A stretch of 31,534 nt of DNA from Marinosulfonomonas sp. (GTDB lineage: Bacteria > Pseudomonadota > Alphaproteobacteria > Rhodobacterales > Rhodobacteraceae). The notes under the pieces are model-generated. The model had not been told where the DNA came from. It searched no databases and saw only the letters and a program-made list of their open reading frames with translations. Made by a program: the position numbers and the translations under genes. Location: the NCBI GenBank assembly GCA_026989405.1, contig JALSJL010000045.1:1-31534 (forward strand), written 5' to 3'. Of the stretch, positions 14,983 through 23,336 are shown in pieces; within the stretch, counting starts at the first letter, position 1, and each line of letters starts with the position of its first letter.

Positions 14983-16419
14983 ATGCAAATTCCCCAGCCT
15001 GATCCCCAAATTCTCGCAAGAAAGAGTCGCCTGGCCGAGAGGCTTCGTGAAGTTCTGCCCGCCGACGCCGTCATTGACGATCCTGCCGAAACCGTCGCCT
15101 ATGAATGCGATGCGCTGGCAGCTTATGCCTGCGCGCCGATGCTGGCCGTTCTGCCTGCCGACACCGAGCAGGTTTCGCACGTCATGAAGATTTGTCACGA
15201 AGAAGGCGTGCCGGTTGTCCCGCGCGGGTCGGGGACATCGTTGGCAGGTGGGGCATTGCCGACGGCCGACAGCGTGGTGCTGGGCGTTTCGCGGATGAAT
15301 GATGTCATCGAGGTCGACTATGAAAACCGTTTTGTGCGGGTTCAGGCCGGGCGCACCAACCTGTCGGTGACCAATGCAGTTGAGGAAATGGGCTATTTCT
15401 ACGCGCCCGATCCCTCCAGCCAGCTGGCTTGCGCCATTGCCGGCAACATTGCGATGAACTCGGGCGGCGCGCATTGTCTGAAATATGGCGTCACGACCAA
15501 CAACCTGCTGGGTGTCGTCATGGTGATGGCCGACGGAGAAATCGTAGAGATCGGAGGCGCGCATCTGGATGCCGCCGGTCTTGACTTGCTGGGCTTGATC
15601 TGTGGGTCCGAAGGGCAGCTTGGCGTGGTAACGGAAGCCACGTTGCGCATCCTTCACAAGCCGGAAGGCGCGCGCCCGGTGCTGATCGGTTTTCGCTCGA
15701 ATGAGGTGGCGGGGGCTTGTGTGTCAGACATCATCAAGGCCGGGATATTGCCGGTGGCGATCGAATTCATGGACCGGCCCTGTATCGAGGTGGTGGAAAC
15801 CCATGTCGGACCGGGGTATCCGGACTGCGAGGCGTTGCTGATCATCGAGGCCGAAGGCTCGGAAGCCGAAATCGACGAACAGCTTGCAGTGATCAAGGAG
15901 ATCGCGGCGCGGCATGACCCGGTTGAATTGCGCGAAAGCCGCTCGGATGAGGAAAGCGCACGGATCTGGCTGGGGCGGAAGTCTGCCTTCGGGGCAATGG
16001 GGCAGGTCAATGACTACATGTGTCTGGATGGCACGATCCCGGTGTCTCAACTGCCGCATGTGCTGAAACGTATTGGCGAAATGAGCGAACAGTTCGGCTT
16101 GCAGGTTGGCAACGTGTTTCATGCGGGTGACGGCAACATGCATCCGCTGATCCTTTATGATGCCAACAAGCCGGGCGATCTGGAAACCTGCGAGGCTTTC
16201 GGGGCGGAAATCCTCAAGCTCTGCGTCGAGGTCGGCGGTTGTCTGACAGGCGAGCACGGGGTCGGGATCGAGAAACGAGAACTGATGACGTCGCAGTTCA
16301 CGGCAGTTGATCTGGAGGCCCAGATGGATATCAAGGATGTGTTTGACCCGAATTGGATCCTGAACCCGGCCAAGGTCTTTCCACTGTCTGCCAGCGCGGC
16401 GCGACGCGATGCCAACTGA
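14983..16419 (+). CDS. glcD: Glycolate oxidase, FAD-binding subunit GlcD
   Basis: This 478-residue flavoprotein belongs to the FAD-binding PCMH family. It has the VVPRGSGTSLAGGALP phosphate-binding loop, NIAMNSGGAHCLKYGVTTNN, the LICGSEGQLGVVTEATL motif and the C-terminal GEHGVGIEKRELM, with VFHAGDGNMHP in the substrate domain. With GlcE and GlcF it oxidises glycolate to glyoxylate and passes electrons to the quinone pool. E. coli GlcD has 499 residues. The ATG at 14983 is chosen because the homology begins shortly after it; the in-frame start upstream would read through the promoter region. D-lactate dehydrogenases are related, but the glcE-glcF neighbours settle the call. Confidence 0.94.
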   Translation: MQIPQPDPQILARKSRLAERLREVLPADAVIDDPAETVAYECDALAAYACAPMLAVLPADTEQVSHVMKICHEEGVPVVPRGSGTSLAGGALPTADSVVLGVSRMNDVIEVDYENRFVRVQAGRTNLSVTNAVEEMGYFYAPDPSSQLACAIAGNIAMNSGGAHCLKYGVTTNNLLGVVMVMADGEIVEIGGAHLDAAGLDLLGLICGSEGQLGVVTEATLRILHKPEGARPVLIGFRSNEVAGACVSDIIKAGILPVAIEFMDRPCIEVVETHVGPGYPDCEALLIIEAEGSEAEIDEQLAVIKEIAARHDPVELRESRSDEESARIWLGRKSAFGAMGQVNDYMCLDGTIPVSQLPHVLKRIGEMSEQFGLQVGNVFHAGDGNMHPLILYDANKPGDLETCEAFGAEILKLCVEVGGCLTGEHGVGIEKRELMTSQFTAVDLEAQMDIKDVFDPNWILNPAKVFPLSASAARRDAN

Positions 16420-16432
16420 AGGACCGACCGGG

Positions 16433-17605
16433 ATGAGCCGGATGACCCACACCCCGGCAGACGAGCGCGAATTGTCGCAACTGCTGGCCGGGGCGGAACG
16501 CGCTGTTCGTATCGTTGGCGGCGACACACGAAGGCCCGGGGCGGTCCCGGATGGCGAAACGCTTGGCACGTCCGCGATGCGCGGCGTTACACATTACGAA
16601 CCGGGCGCGCTGACGCTGGTTGCAAAAGCCGGAACGCCCATGGCCGAAATTTCTGCCGTGCTGGCACAGGAAAATCAGCGCCTCGCATTTGAACCGATGG
16701 ATCATCGCCCCCTGCTGGCCACCGCGGGAGAGCCGACCATTGGCGGGGTCGTTGCGGCGAATGTCTCGGGGCCAAGGCGTATTCAGGCGGGCGCGTGCCG
16801 GGATCATCTGCTGGGGGTGAGATTTGTTGATGGCCGGGGGCGGATCATCAAGAACGGCGGCCAGGTGATGAAGAACGTGACCGGCTATGACCTTGTGAAG
16901 CTCATGGCGGGCAGTTTTGGAACGCTCGGGGTGCTGAGCGAGGTTTCCTTCAAGGTTCAGGCAATCCCGCAGACCGAAGCGACTGTCCTGGTTCCGGGGC
17001 TGGACATTGCCGCAGGCATCGCGGTTCTGGCCCGGGCGCTTGGTTCCCCCTATGACGTTTCCGGCGTTGCCCATGTTCCGGCTGGCCAGATGGGGGCGCA
17101 ATCGCTCACGGCAATCCGGATCGAAGGCATGAAGCAATCCGTGGCCTACCGGGTCGAAAAGTTGCGTTCGCTGGCTGGCGGCGACGTGATCGAGGCAGCC
17201 GACAGCGCGGCTTTCTGGGTTCGGATCCGTGATGCAGAACCACTGGCCCGGCAAGACGGGGCCATCTGGCGAATATCGCTCAAACCCTCTCACGCCCCGG
17301 CTTTTGTCCAGCAGTTGCAGCAGCTGGGCCTCGACCATGAGGCGTTGTTCGATTGGGGCGGGGGGCTTATCTGGTTGGCTGTGACCGACGCGGCAGATGC
17401 CGGCAACGGCGATGCGGGGGCGCGGGTGATCCGGCAAATATTGGCCGCGTTGGGGGGGCATGCGACCCTTGTGCGTGGCGCGGACGACCTGCGCGCGCGC
17501 ATCCCGGTTTTTCAGCCCCAGCCGGCGCGGATTGCCAGCATAAGCGAAAATATCCGCAAGAAATTTGACCCGCGCGGAATTCTCAACCCGGGTCTGAAAG
17601 GGTAG
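16433..17605 (+). CDS. glcE: Glycolate oxidase, FAD-binding subunit GlcE
   Basis: This 390-residue protein is the shorter FAD-binding subunit of the glycolate oxidase complex. It has a weak N-terminal FAD loop (VRIVGGDTRRPG), GEPTIGGVVAANVSGPRR, the GRIIKNGGQVMKNVTGYDL motif typical of GlcE, and MAGSFGTLGVLSEVSFKV. The C-terminus ends with FDPRGILNPG, as in related oxidases. The ATG at 16433 has AAGGA nine bases upstream; an in-frame ATG at 16409 would overlap glcD by 11 bases and lacks such a site. It is followed after three bases by glcF. Confidence 0.93.
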   Translation: MSRMTHTPADERELSQLLAGAERAVRIVGGDTRRPGAVPDGETLGTSAMRGVTHYEPGALTLVAKAGTPMAEISAVLAQENQRLAFEPMDHRPLLATAGEPTIGGVVAANVSGPRRIQAGACRDHLLGVRFVDGRGRIIKNGGQVMKNVTGYDLVKLMAGSFGTLGVLSEVSFKVQAIPQTEATVLVPGLDIAAGIAVLARALGSPYDVSGVAHVPAGQMGAQSLTAIRIEGMKQSVAYRVEKLRSLAGGDVIEAADSAAFWVRIRDAEPLARQDGAIWRISLKPSHAPAFVQQLQQLGLDHEALFDWGGGLIWLAVTDAADAGNGDAGARVIRQILAALGGHATLVRGADDLRARIPVFQPQPARIASISENIRKKFDPRGILNPGLKG

Positions 17606-17608
17606 CCG

Positions 17609-18889
17609 ATGCGAACCGAGTTTTCGGAAGAACAGTTGCGCCGACCCGAGATCAAGGTCGCAAACGACATCCTGCGCACCTGCGTTCATTGCGGGTTCTG
17701 CACGGCGACCTGTCCGACCTATCAGCTGCTGGGTGATGAACTCGACAGCCCGCGCGGGCGTATCTACCTGATCAAGGACATGCTCGAAAACGACAGGCCG
17801 GCGGATGCCCGGACGGTGTCGCATATCGACCGCTGTCTTGGATGTCTGGCCTGTATGAGCACATGCCCGTCGGGGGTGAACTACATGCACCTTGTGGACG
17901 TGGCGCGGGGCCATATCGAAAAGACCTACAAACGCCCGCTCATGGACAGGTTCCTGCGGTCGGTTCTGGCCTTTGTCCTTCCGCACCCCATGCGGTTTCG
18001 AGTGGCCATGCTGGGCGCGAAAATGGCCCGACCGTTTCGCCGCCTGATTCCCGATGCCCGTTTGCGGGCGATGCTCGAGATGGCGCCAAGGGAAATTCCG
18101 CCGGTCAGCCGAAACGATGATCCGCAGGTGTTTCCGGCCCGGGGGCCGCGCAAAATGCGCGTTGCGCTGATGACCGGCTGTGCGCAGCGGGCCCTGAATA
18201 CAGATATCAACGATGCAACGATCCGCCTGCTGCGCCGGTTGGGCTGCGAAGTTGTGATCGCCCGGGGTGCGGGCTGTTGCGGTGCGCTGACCCATCACAT
18301 GGGGCGCGAAAAGGCCGCACATGCCAGTGCCTTGCAGAACATCGATGCCTGGATTGCAGAGATCGAAGGCGACGGGCTGGATGCGATCGTGATCAACACC
18401 AGCGGTTGCGGTACCACCGTCAAGGACTATGGACACATGCTGCGCGAGCATCCAAGGGCCAGCGATGCGGCACGGGTGGCAGGGCTTGCGAAGGACGTCA
18501 GTGAACTGCTGATGGACCTGGACATGCCCGAAGCCCGGGGCGGCTTGCAGGTTGCCTACCACGCCGCCTGTTCGCTGCAGCATGGCCAGCAAGTCAAATC
18601 GCAGCCCAAGACGTTGCTGAAACGGGCCGGGTTTGGCGTGGTCGAGCCACGAGACGCGCATTTGTGCTGTGGGTCGGCCGGAACATACAACCTGTTGCAA
18701 CCCGAGATCTCAGGGCAACTGAAAGACCGCAAGATCAAAACGCTTGAGGAACGGCAGCCCGATGTCATTGCGACCGGCAACATTGGCTGCATGGTGCAAA
18801 TCGGCTCGGGGACCGAGGTGCCGGTTGTCCACACAGTCGAACTGCTCGACTGGGCCACTGGCGGGCCAAAGCCCCGGGCGCTATCCTGA
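17609..18889 (+). CDS. glcF: Glycolate oxidase, iron-sulfur subunit GlcF
   Basis: This 426-residue protein has two 4Fe-4S ferredoxin motifs, Cys25-x2-Cys28-x2-Cys31-x3-Cys35 and Cys76-x2-Cys79-x2-Cys82-x3-Cys86, followed by two CCG domains (GAGCCGALTHHMG and HLCCGSAGTYN) that bind further cofactor or mediate contact with the flavin subunits. It carries electrons from GlcD/GlcE towards the membrane quinones. Length agrees with the family (about 400-440). No glcC regulator, glcG or malate synthase gene lies downstream; the next gene is an unrelated protease after 61 bases. Confidence 0.95.
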   Translation: MRTEFSEEQLRRPEIKVANDILRTCVHCGFCTATCPTYQLLGDELDSPRGRIYLIKDMLENDRPADARTVSHIDRCLGCLACMSTCPSGVNYMHLVDVARGHIEKTYKRPLMDRFLRSVLAFVLPHPMRFRVAMLGAKMARPFRRLIPDARLRAMLEMAPREIPPVSRNDDPQVFPARGPRKMRVALMTGCAQRALNTDINDATIRLLRRLGCEVVIARGAGCCGALTHHMGREKAAHASALQNIDAWIAEIEGDGLDAIVINTSGCGTTVKDYGHMLREHPRASDAARVAGLAKDVSELLMDLDMPEARGGLQVAYHAACSLQHGQQVKSQPKTLLKRAGFGVVEPRDAHLCCGSAGTYNLLQPEISGQLKDRKIKTLEERQPDVIATGNIGCMVQIGSGTEVPVVHTVELLDWATGGPKPRALS

Positions 18890-18950
18890 TCCCGTCATAT
18901 TTTTGCCAGATCGGGGCGATAGATCGCTGGCTGGAAATGCGGGAGAGTTC

Positions 18951-19787
18951 ATGCGGTTCGGCTGGTTCACGGGCGTAATCCTGTTGGTGTTGAGCAACGC
19001 GGCGATGGCCGGAGGGGCTTCGGATTTGCGCAAACTGCTGACCGGCGCCGACAATCGCGGATGGGAAGCCGTCGGGCGGCTCGACATCGCCGGGCGCGCG
19101 TTTTGCACCGGTGCCCTGATTGCTCCCGATCTGGTCCTGACCGCTGCGCATTGTCTTTTCGACAAGGTCAGCGGGGCGCCTGTCGACCCCGAAGAAATCG
19201 AATTTCTGGCTGGTTGGCGCAACGGGCAGGCCAACGCCGTCCGGCGGGTCAGCCAGGCGATTGCGCACCCGGACTATCGCGATGAAGCGGGCGAACGGCG
19301 CAAGAGCGTGGGGTTCGACCTGGCCCTGCTGCGGCTGGTTTCGCCGATCCGAAAGGCCTCTGTCGAGCCGTTTGAAACAGACGACCGTCCGCGCAAGGGC
19401 TCGCTTGTCGGCGTTGTGTCCTATGCGCGCGAACGATCGGAAAACCCTTCTTTGCAGGAAGAATGCAAGGTCCTGGCGCGCCGGTCGGGAATGCTTGTGT
19501 TGTCGTGCGATGTCGATTTCGGCTCGTCCGGGGCGCCGGTGTTTTCCTTTGATGAAGATGGCAAGGCGCGGATTGTATCGGTGATCTCGGCAAAGGCCGA
19601 TATCGACGGGCGCGAAGTTGCGCTTGGAACGCGGCTGAAAGCGCCGCTGGCGGACCTGATGGCTCTGGTGGCAAATGGTGAAGCTCCACCGGTTGCTCCG
19701 GCCCGGTCGGGGGTGAAGGTGTTTACCCTGGGTGGCGGCGAAAGCCCCGCACGGACCACAGGCGGGGCCAAGTTCGTCCGGCCATGA
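18951..19787 (+). CDS. Secreted trypsin-like serine protease (S1), first paralogue
   Basis: This 278-residue protein has a signal peptide (residues 1-20, ending AMA) and an S1 peptidase domain. The catalytic triad is His67 in LTAAHC, Asp123 in FDLALLRL and Ser193 in FGSSGAP. The residue six before the serine is Asp187, as in trypsin, which suggests cleavage after Arg or Lys. The acid residue before the serine (Asp194 in chymotrypsin numbering) is replaced by Ser, so zymogen activation of the classical type is unlikely. The C-terminal tail (about residues 240-278) is Gly/Pro-rich. GGGAGA precedes the ATG at 18951. It is followed after 16 bases by a paralogue. Confidence 0.9.
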   Translation: MRFGWFTGVILLVLSNAAMAGGASDLRKLLTGADNRGWEAVGRLDIAGRAFCTGALIAPDLVLTAAHCLFDKVSGAPVDPEEIEFLAGWRNGQANAVRRVSQAIAHPDYRDEAGERRKSVGFDLALLRLVSPIRKASVEPFETDDRPRKGSLVGVVSYARERSENPSLQEECKVLARRSGMLVLSCDVDFGSSGAPVFSFDEDGKARIVSVISAKADIDGREVALGTRLKAPLADLMALVANGEAPPVAPARSGVKVFTLGGGESPARTTGGAKFVRP

Positions 19788-19803
19788 CAAGGAGACCCGC
19801 ACC

Positions 19804-20637
19804 ATGAAAACCTTGTTTCCGGGCCTTGGCGTGCTGCTGATATTCTGGGTGCTGTCTGCATCCGCGGCCATTGGTCAGACACGTGACAGCAAGCTGATGA
19901 CCATGGACAGCTGGGCTGAAGCGCGGGGCTGGGAAGGGGTCGGCCTGTTGCTCATCGAACGGCGCAGCTCATGCACCGGCGTCCTGGTGCGGCCCGATCT
20001 GGTCATGACGGCAGCGCACTGCCTGGTCGACCCGGATACCGGCGCCAAGGCCGATCCGCGGCAGGTCGAATTTCGCGCAGGCTGGCGCAATGGCAAGTCC
20101 ATTGCCATGCGACGTGGGGTGGCTGCGCTGATCCATCCGAACTACCTGGGCGGCTCTGAAGTCAACGGCAAGCAATTGCGCTATGACATGGCGCTGATCC
20201 GGCTGGAAGCGCCGATCCAGAGCACCCATGCCAACCCTTTTCGGGTTGGTGGAAACGTCCATACCGGCAATGAAGTCAGCGTGGTGTCTTACGGAAAAGG
20301 ACGCAACAATGCGCCATCGCGCCAGCGGGTCTGCACGGTGTTGCAGGCAACGGATGGCATGGTGGCGATGAGCTGCGATGTGATCTTCGGATCATCGGGG
20401 GCCCCGGTTTTCCGGATGGAGAACGGCCGCCCGGTAATTGTTTCACTGGTGTCGGCAATCGGCGATGTGAACGGCGAGAAAGTCTCTTTTGGCATGGATA
20501 TCGCACGACCGCTGAAAGAGCTGATGAGAGATCTTCGCGCCGGACGCGGCGTCTATCCCCCGGTGTCATTTGGTGCCAAACGGATCGGCATCGGGGAAGG
20601 GCGCAGCAGCGGCGGCGCGCGGTTTCTCAAGCCTTGA
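19804..20637 (+). CDS. Secreted trypsin-like serine protease (S1), second paralogue
   Basis: This 277-residue protein is a paralogue of the preceding gene. It has a signal peptide (about residues 1-24) and the triad His72 (MTAAHC), Asp128 (YDMALIRL) and Ser198 (FGSSGAP), with Asp192 at the specificity position. Both proteins share the GWRNG segment, the AHCL start, the SCDV-x-FGSSGAPVF block and a C-terminus ending in a GGA[KR]F[VL][RK]P signature. The ATG at 19804 has AAGGAG upstream. The two genes are probably co-transcribed. A role in periplasmic or extracellular protein turnover is likely; the natural substrates are unknown. Confidence 0.9.
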   Translation: MKTLFPGLGVLLIFWVLSASAAIGQTRDSKLMTMDSWAEARGWEGVGLLLIERRSSCTGVLVRPDLVMTAAHCLVDPDTGAKADPRQVEFRAGWRNGKSIAMRRGVAALIHPNYLGGSEVNGKQLRYDMALIRLEAPIQSTHANPFRVGGNVHTGNEVSVVSYGKGRNNAPSRQRVCTVLQATDGMVAMSCDVIFGSSGAPVFRMENGRPVIVSLVSAIGDVNGEKVSFGMDIARPLKELMRDLRAGRGVYPPVSFGAKRIGIGEGRSSGGARFLKP

Positions 20638-20698
20638 TGCGCGCCCGTGTCCGCGGTTTTGGACGCTGCAGTTTGCGCCGCCCGCGCGCCGGGCAGGT

Positions 20699-20730
20699 CT
20701 TGAAGCGCAATGTCACAGCACTTATTTATA
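20699..20730 (+). promoter_or_regulatory. Putative RpoH (sigma-32) promoter of hsp20
   Basis: CTTGAA (20699-20704) is followed after 16 bases by CTTATTTATA (20721-20730). CTTGAA is the heat-shock -35 core; the -10 is AT-rich and fits the looser alphaproteobacterial RpoH pattern. It lies about 90 bases before the hsp20 start, leaving room for the structured leader. Confidence 0.5.
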
Positions 20731-20734
20731 GGGC

Positions 20735-20817
20735 GCGGAGGCCTGAACAGGGTCCGCACCAATCGCTGTTCCAATCTTGGAAGGCACACAAATCGTTATC
20801 GCTCAAAGGAGGATGAC
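20735..20817 (+). promoter_or_regulatory. ROSE-type RNA thermometer in the hsp20 leader
   Basis: The leader folds into a chain of hairpins. The last one pairs GTTATCGCTC (20795-20804) with GGAGGATGAC (20808-20817) across an AAA loop and so buries the Shine-Dalgarno sequence. It contains TCGCT, the conserved UYGCU of ROSE elements, and leaves the diagnostic G-G mismatch opposite the Shine-Dalgarno. Upstream hairpins are GCGGA/TCCGC (20735-20757) and TTCCAA/TTGGAA (20769-20782). ROSE elements repress translation of small heat-shock genes at normal temperature and melt on heating. Not experimentally shown here. Confidence 0.75.
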
Positions 20818-20820
20818 CCC

Positions 20821-21315
20821 ATGCGTGGATTTGATTTTGCACCGCTTTATCGTGCAACCGTCGGCTTCGACCAGATTGCCGACCTGATGGACCGGGTTCT
20901 GACCAACGAGGTCAGCCAACCCAGCTATCCCCCCTACAACATCGAAAAGATCGGTGATGATGCCTGGCGCATCTCGATCGCCGTGGCGGGTTTCAGTGAA
21001 GACGAACTGAACGTCGAAGTGCGTGAAAACTCGCTGATCGTGACCGCAAGGAAGAAGGCCGATGAAGACGAGGGCCGCGTGTTCCTGCATCGTGGCATTG
21101 CCACCCGTGCATTCGAACGCCGGTTCCATCTGGCCGATCATGTGCGCGTCGTGGGCGCAACGCACGCCGATGGCATGCTGCACATCGACCTGCGGCGCGA
21201 AGTGCCCGAAGCACTGAAGCCGCGCAAGATCGAGATCACCAAGGGTGAAACGATCGAAGCCAAGGCGGTGGAAAACAAGGCCGAAAGCAAGTCCAGGAAA
21301 AAGTCGGACAAGTAA
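20821..21315 (+). CDS. Small heat-shock protein, Hsp20/IbpA family
   Basis: This 164-residue cytoplasmic chaperone has the alpha-crystallin domain: the N-terminal FDFAPLYRATVGFDQ typical of class A/IbpA-like proteins, PPYNIEKIGDDAWRISIAVAG, the DELNVEVRENSLIVTARK core, then FLHRGIATRAFERRFHLADHV and ADGMLHIDLRREVPE. The C-terminal tail is long and lysine/glutamate-rich; PRKIEI holds the IxI-like motif used for oligomer contacts. It binds unfolding proteins and holds them for ClpB/DnaK. AAAGGAGG at 20805-20812 is the ribosome site, sequestered in the thermometer described above. A strong terminator follows, so the gene is probably monocistronic. Confidence 0.95.
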   Translation: MRGFDFAPLYRATVGFDQIADLMDRVLTNEVSQPSYPPYNIEKIGDDAWRISIAVAGFSEDELNVEVRENSLIVTARKKADEDEGRVFLHRGIATRAFERRFHLADHVRVVGATHADGMLHIDLRREVPEALKPRKIEITKGETIEAKAVENKAESKSRKKSDK

Positions 21316-21337
21316 GCCGGCCTTTTTCCCGGAAGTT

Positions 21338-21366
21338 GGGGCGACCGTGATCGGTCGCCCCTTTTT
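21338..21366 (+). terminator. Strong intrinsic terminator after hsp20
   Basis: Perfect 10-bp stem GGGGCGACCG (21338-21347) with CGGTCGCCCC (21352-21361), 4-nt loop TGAT, then five T. It lies 22 bases after the hsp20 stop and directly before the convergent VWA gene, whose transcript on the other strand would also meet the stem. Confidence 0.93.
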
Positions 21367-21368
21367 CG

Positions 21369-23336
21369 TTACGGCTGCGACAGGCTCTGGGCAAGGCGCA
21401 TCAGGCTGACGGCCTCGCGCCGGTATCCGTACGGGTCTTCACCCAACGCGCCGTTTGCCAGCGCGATCGCGTCGTCCCAGGCCCAGTTTCCCAGATAATG
21501 CGAGCCGCGAAGCAGCTGGCCAAACCCGGCGATGGCGGCGCCGAAGCGTTGTTCGGTGCCGGGTTCCACCATTTCGTTGGGGATCGGCTGCTCGATCAGG
21601 CGGCTCCGGCTTTCGCCGGGCAGCTTGTAACGCAGGCGCAGGAAGCCCAGTTCATCGTCGGCCGCGCCGGCGGGTTCATCGGCCTTGTAGCGCAGCGGAT
21701 CGTTCAGAACGGCGGGCGAGCCGACCGGTGTGACCTCATAGATCGCCGTCACCGCATGGCCCGCGCCGATCTCGCCGGCATCCACCTTGTCGTTGTTGAA
21801 GTCCTCGCGCCTGAGCGCGCGGGTCTCATAGCCGATCAGGCGGTATTCCGCGACGGCGGCCGGGTTGAACTCGACCTGGATTTTCACATCATCGGCGATG
21901 GGAAACAGCGCCCCGCTCAACTGATCGACAAGCACCTTCTGCGCTTCGCTCAGCGTGTCGATATAGGCGGCCGTGCCATTGCCCTTCTGCGCCAGCGCCT
22001 GCATCGTGGCGTCGTCGAGATTGCCGCGACCGAAGCCGAGCACCGAAAGATAGATGCCGCTGTCGCGTTTGGCGGCAATGAAGTCTTCCAGCGCCTTCGG
22101 GTCGGACAGGCCGACATTGAAATCGCCGTCGGTTGCCAGGATGACGCGGCTGACATCGCCATCATCCGACATGTTCTCGGCAACCGCATAGGCCTGTTGC
22201 AACCCGTCCTGCCCGGCGGTGGAGCCGCCGGCCTCCAGCCGGTCCAGCGCCGCAAGGATCGTGCTGCGTTCCGAGGCGGCGGTGGGCGCCAGCACCTGGC
22301 CCGCGCTGCCGGCATAGGTCACGATGGCCACCTTGTCTTCGGGGCGAAGCTGGCCCAGCATCAGCCGGAAGCTCTGCTTGAGCAGCGGCAGCTTGTTGGC
22401 ATTGTGCATCGACCCCGAAGTGTCGATCAGGAACACGAGGTTCAGCGGCGGCCGCTCATCGAGCGCGGGCATCTTGCCTTGCAACGCGATATGCACAAGC
22501 TGCGTGTCGGCGTTCCATGGCGTCTGCATGACTGTAACGGTCGGCTTGAACGGTGTTGCGGCGCCAGCATCCGGCGCCGGGTAGTCATAGGGGAAATAGT
22601 TCAGCATTTCCTCCACCCGCACCGCATCGCGCGGCGGCAATTGCCCGGCCATCAACGACGAGCGGACAACGGCGTATGACGCGGTATCGACATCAATCGA
22701 GAATGTCGAAACCGGCTCATCCGCCACGCGTTTGACCGGCGCGCTGTCTTCGTTGGAAAACGCTTCGGTATCAAGGCGTTCCGGGGAGGTGGCCTCGGGG
22801 GACGGGGCGATCACCGAGGGGGCCTGCGCATAGTCGGCAGACCGCTTGGCAGGCGCGCGGGAACGCTCCAGCGCCATCACGGCTTCGCCTTCCGCCTGGC
22901 CCGCCGTTGCACCCGCGTAAGGATCGGCTGGCACGTGGGCACCGGCCAGCGCGTCATCTGCGGGTTTTGTCGCAGGCTCGGGCGCCGTGGTCGGGGTTTC
23001 CTGCATTTTCGGGCTTTCGCCGCGGTTGGAAATTGTCGTCGGCGGGGTGAACAGCGAGCGGCCCTGCGGGCTCACGATGACGATGCCGATGGCGACAAGG
23101 GCAGTGGTCGCGGCCAGACCGCCGCGGCTGGTAAGGGAATGAAACATCCTGCGTCCTCCTGAAATGAGCCACCCCGATGGGCGGCGAACATCATTGGGAC
23201 GCGCGCCCTGGCGCGATCCTTGGAGGGCATCGAAATTTTTCTGGCCAAGCGCCAGATTATCCACGCGATTTTTTTCATCCGGCGTGGGCGTTGCGGCCTT
23301 CATCGCGGCTTTCAGATCGTCGAGTTCGTCGCTCAT
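21369..23336 (-). CDS. Membrane-anchored VWA protein (YfbK-like, DUF3520), partner of an ECF sigma factor
   Basis: This 655-residue protein has a short cytoplasmic N-terminus (about 70 residues), one membrane helix (about 72-90), a disordered Pro/Ala/Glu-rich linker (to about 205), the VWF-like N-terminal segment (TFSIDVDTASYAVVRSSL), a VWA domain with intact MIDAS DTSGS (Asp305, Ser307, Ser309), and a C-terminal DUF3520 region ending with GNWAWDDAIALA. The VWA part faces the periplasm. Its ATG (23336) overlaps the sigma-factor stop (ATGA), the arrangement usual for an anti-sigma factor. The N-terminus lacks the zinc-binding HCC anti-sigma motif. I infer that the protein acts as membrane sensor/anti-sigma factor, which is untested. 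Confidence 0.85.
   Translation of the reverse strand: MSDELDDLKAAMKAATPTPDEKNRVDNLALGQKNFDALQGSRQGARPNDVRRPSGWLISGGRRMFHSLTSRGGLAATTALVAIGIVIVSPQGRSLFTPPTTISNRGESPKMQETPTTAPEPATKPADDALAGAHVPADPYAGATAGQAEGEAVMALERSRAPAKRSADYAQAPSVIAPSPEATSPERLDTEAFSNEDSAPVKRVADEPVSTFSIDVDTASYAVVRSSLMAGQLPPRDAVRVEEMLNYFPYDYPAPDAGAATPFKPTVTVMQTPWNADTQLVHIALQGKMPALDERPPLNLVFLIDTSGSMHNANKLPLLKQSFRLMLGQLRPEDKVAIVTYAGSAGQVLAPTAASERSTILAALDRLEAGGSTAGQDGLQQAYAVAENMSDDGDVSRVILATDGDFNVGLSDPKALEDFIAAKRDSGIYLSVLGFGRGNLDDATMQALAQKGNGTAAYIDTLSEAQKVLVDQLSGALFPIADDVKIQVEFNPAAVAEYRLIGYETRALRREDFNNDKVDAGEIGAGHAVTAIYEVTPVGSPAVLNDPLRYKADEPAGAADDELGFLRLRYKLPGESRSRLIEQPIPNEMVEPGTEQRFGAAIAGFGQLLRGSHYLGNWAWDDAIALANGALGEDPYGYRREAVSLMRLAQSLSQP

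Noticed and set aside
16331..18700. Minus-strand frame of 789 codons opposite glcD, glcE and glcF
   Set aside because: The plus strand encodes three recognisable glycolate oxidase subunits there; the antisense frame shows only an unstructured Arg/Pro/His-rich composition.
21498..22679. Long plus-strand frame of 393 codons opposite the VWA gene
   Set aside because: It is the shadow of a GC-rich coding strand; the minus strand carries clear VWA motifs over the same bases.
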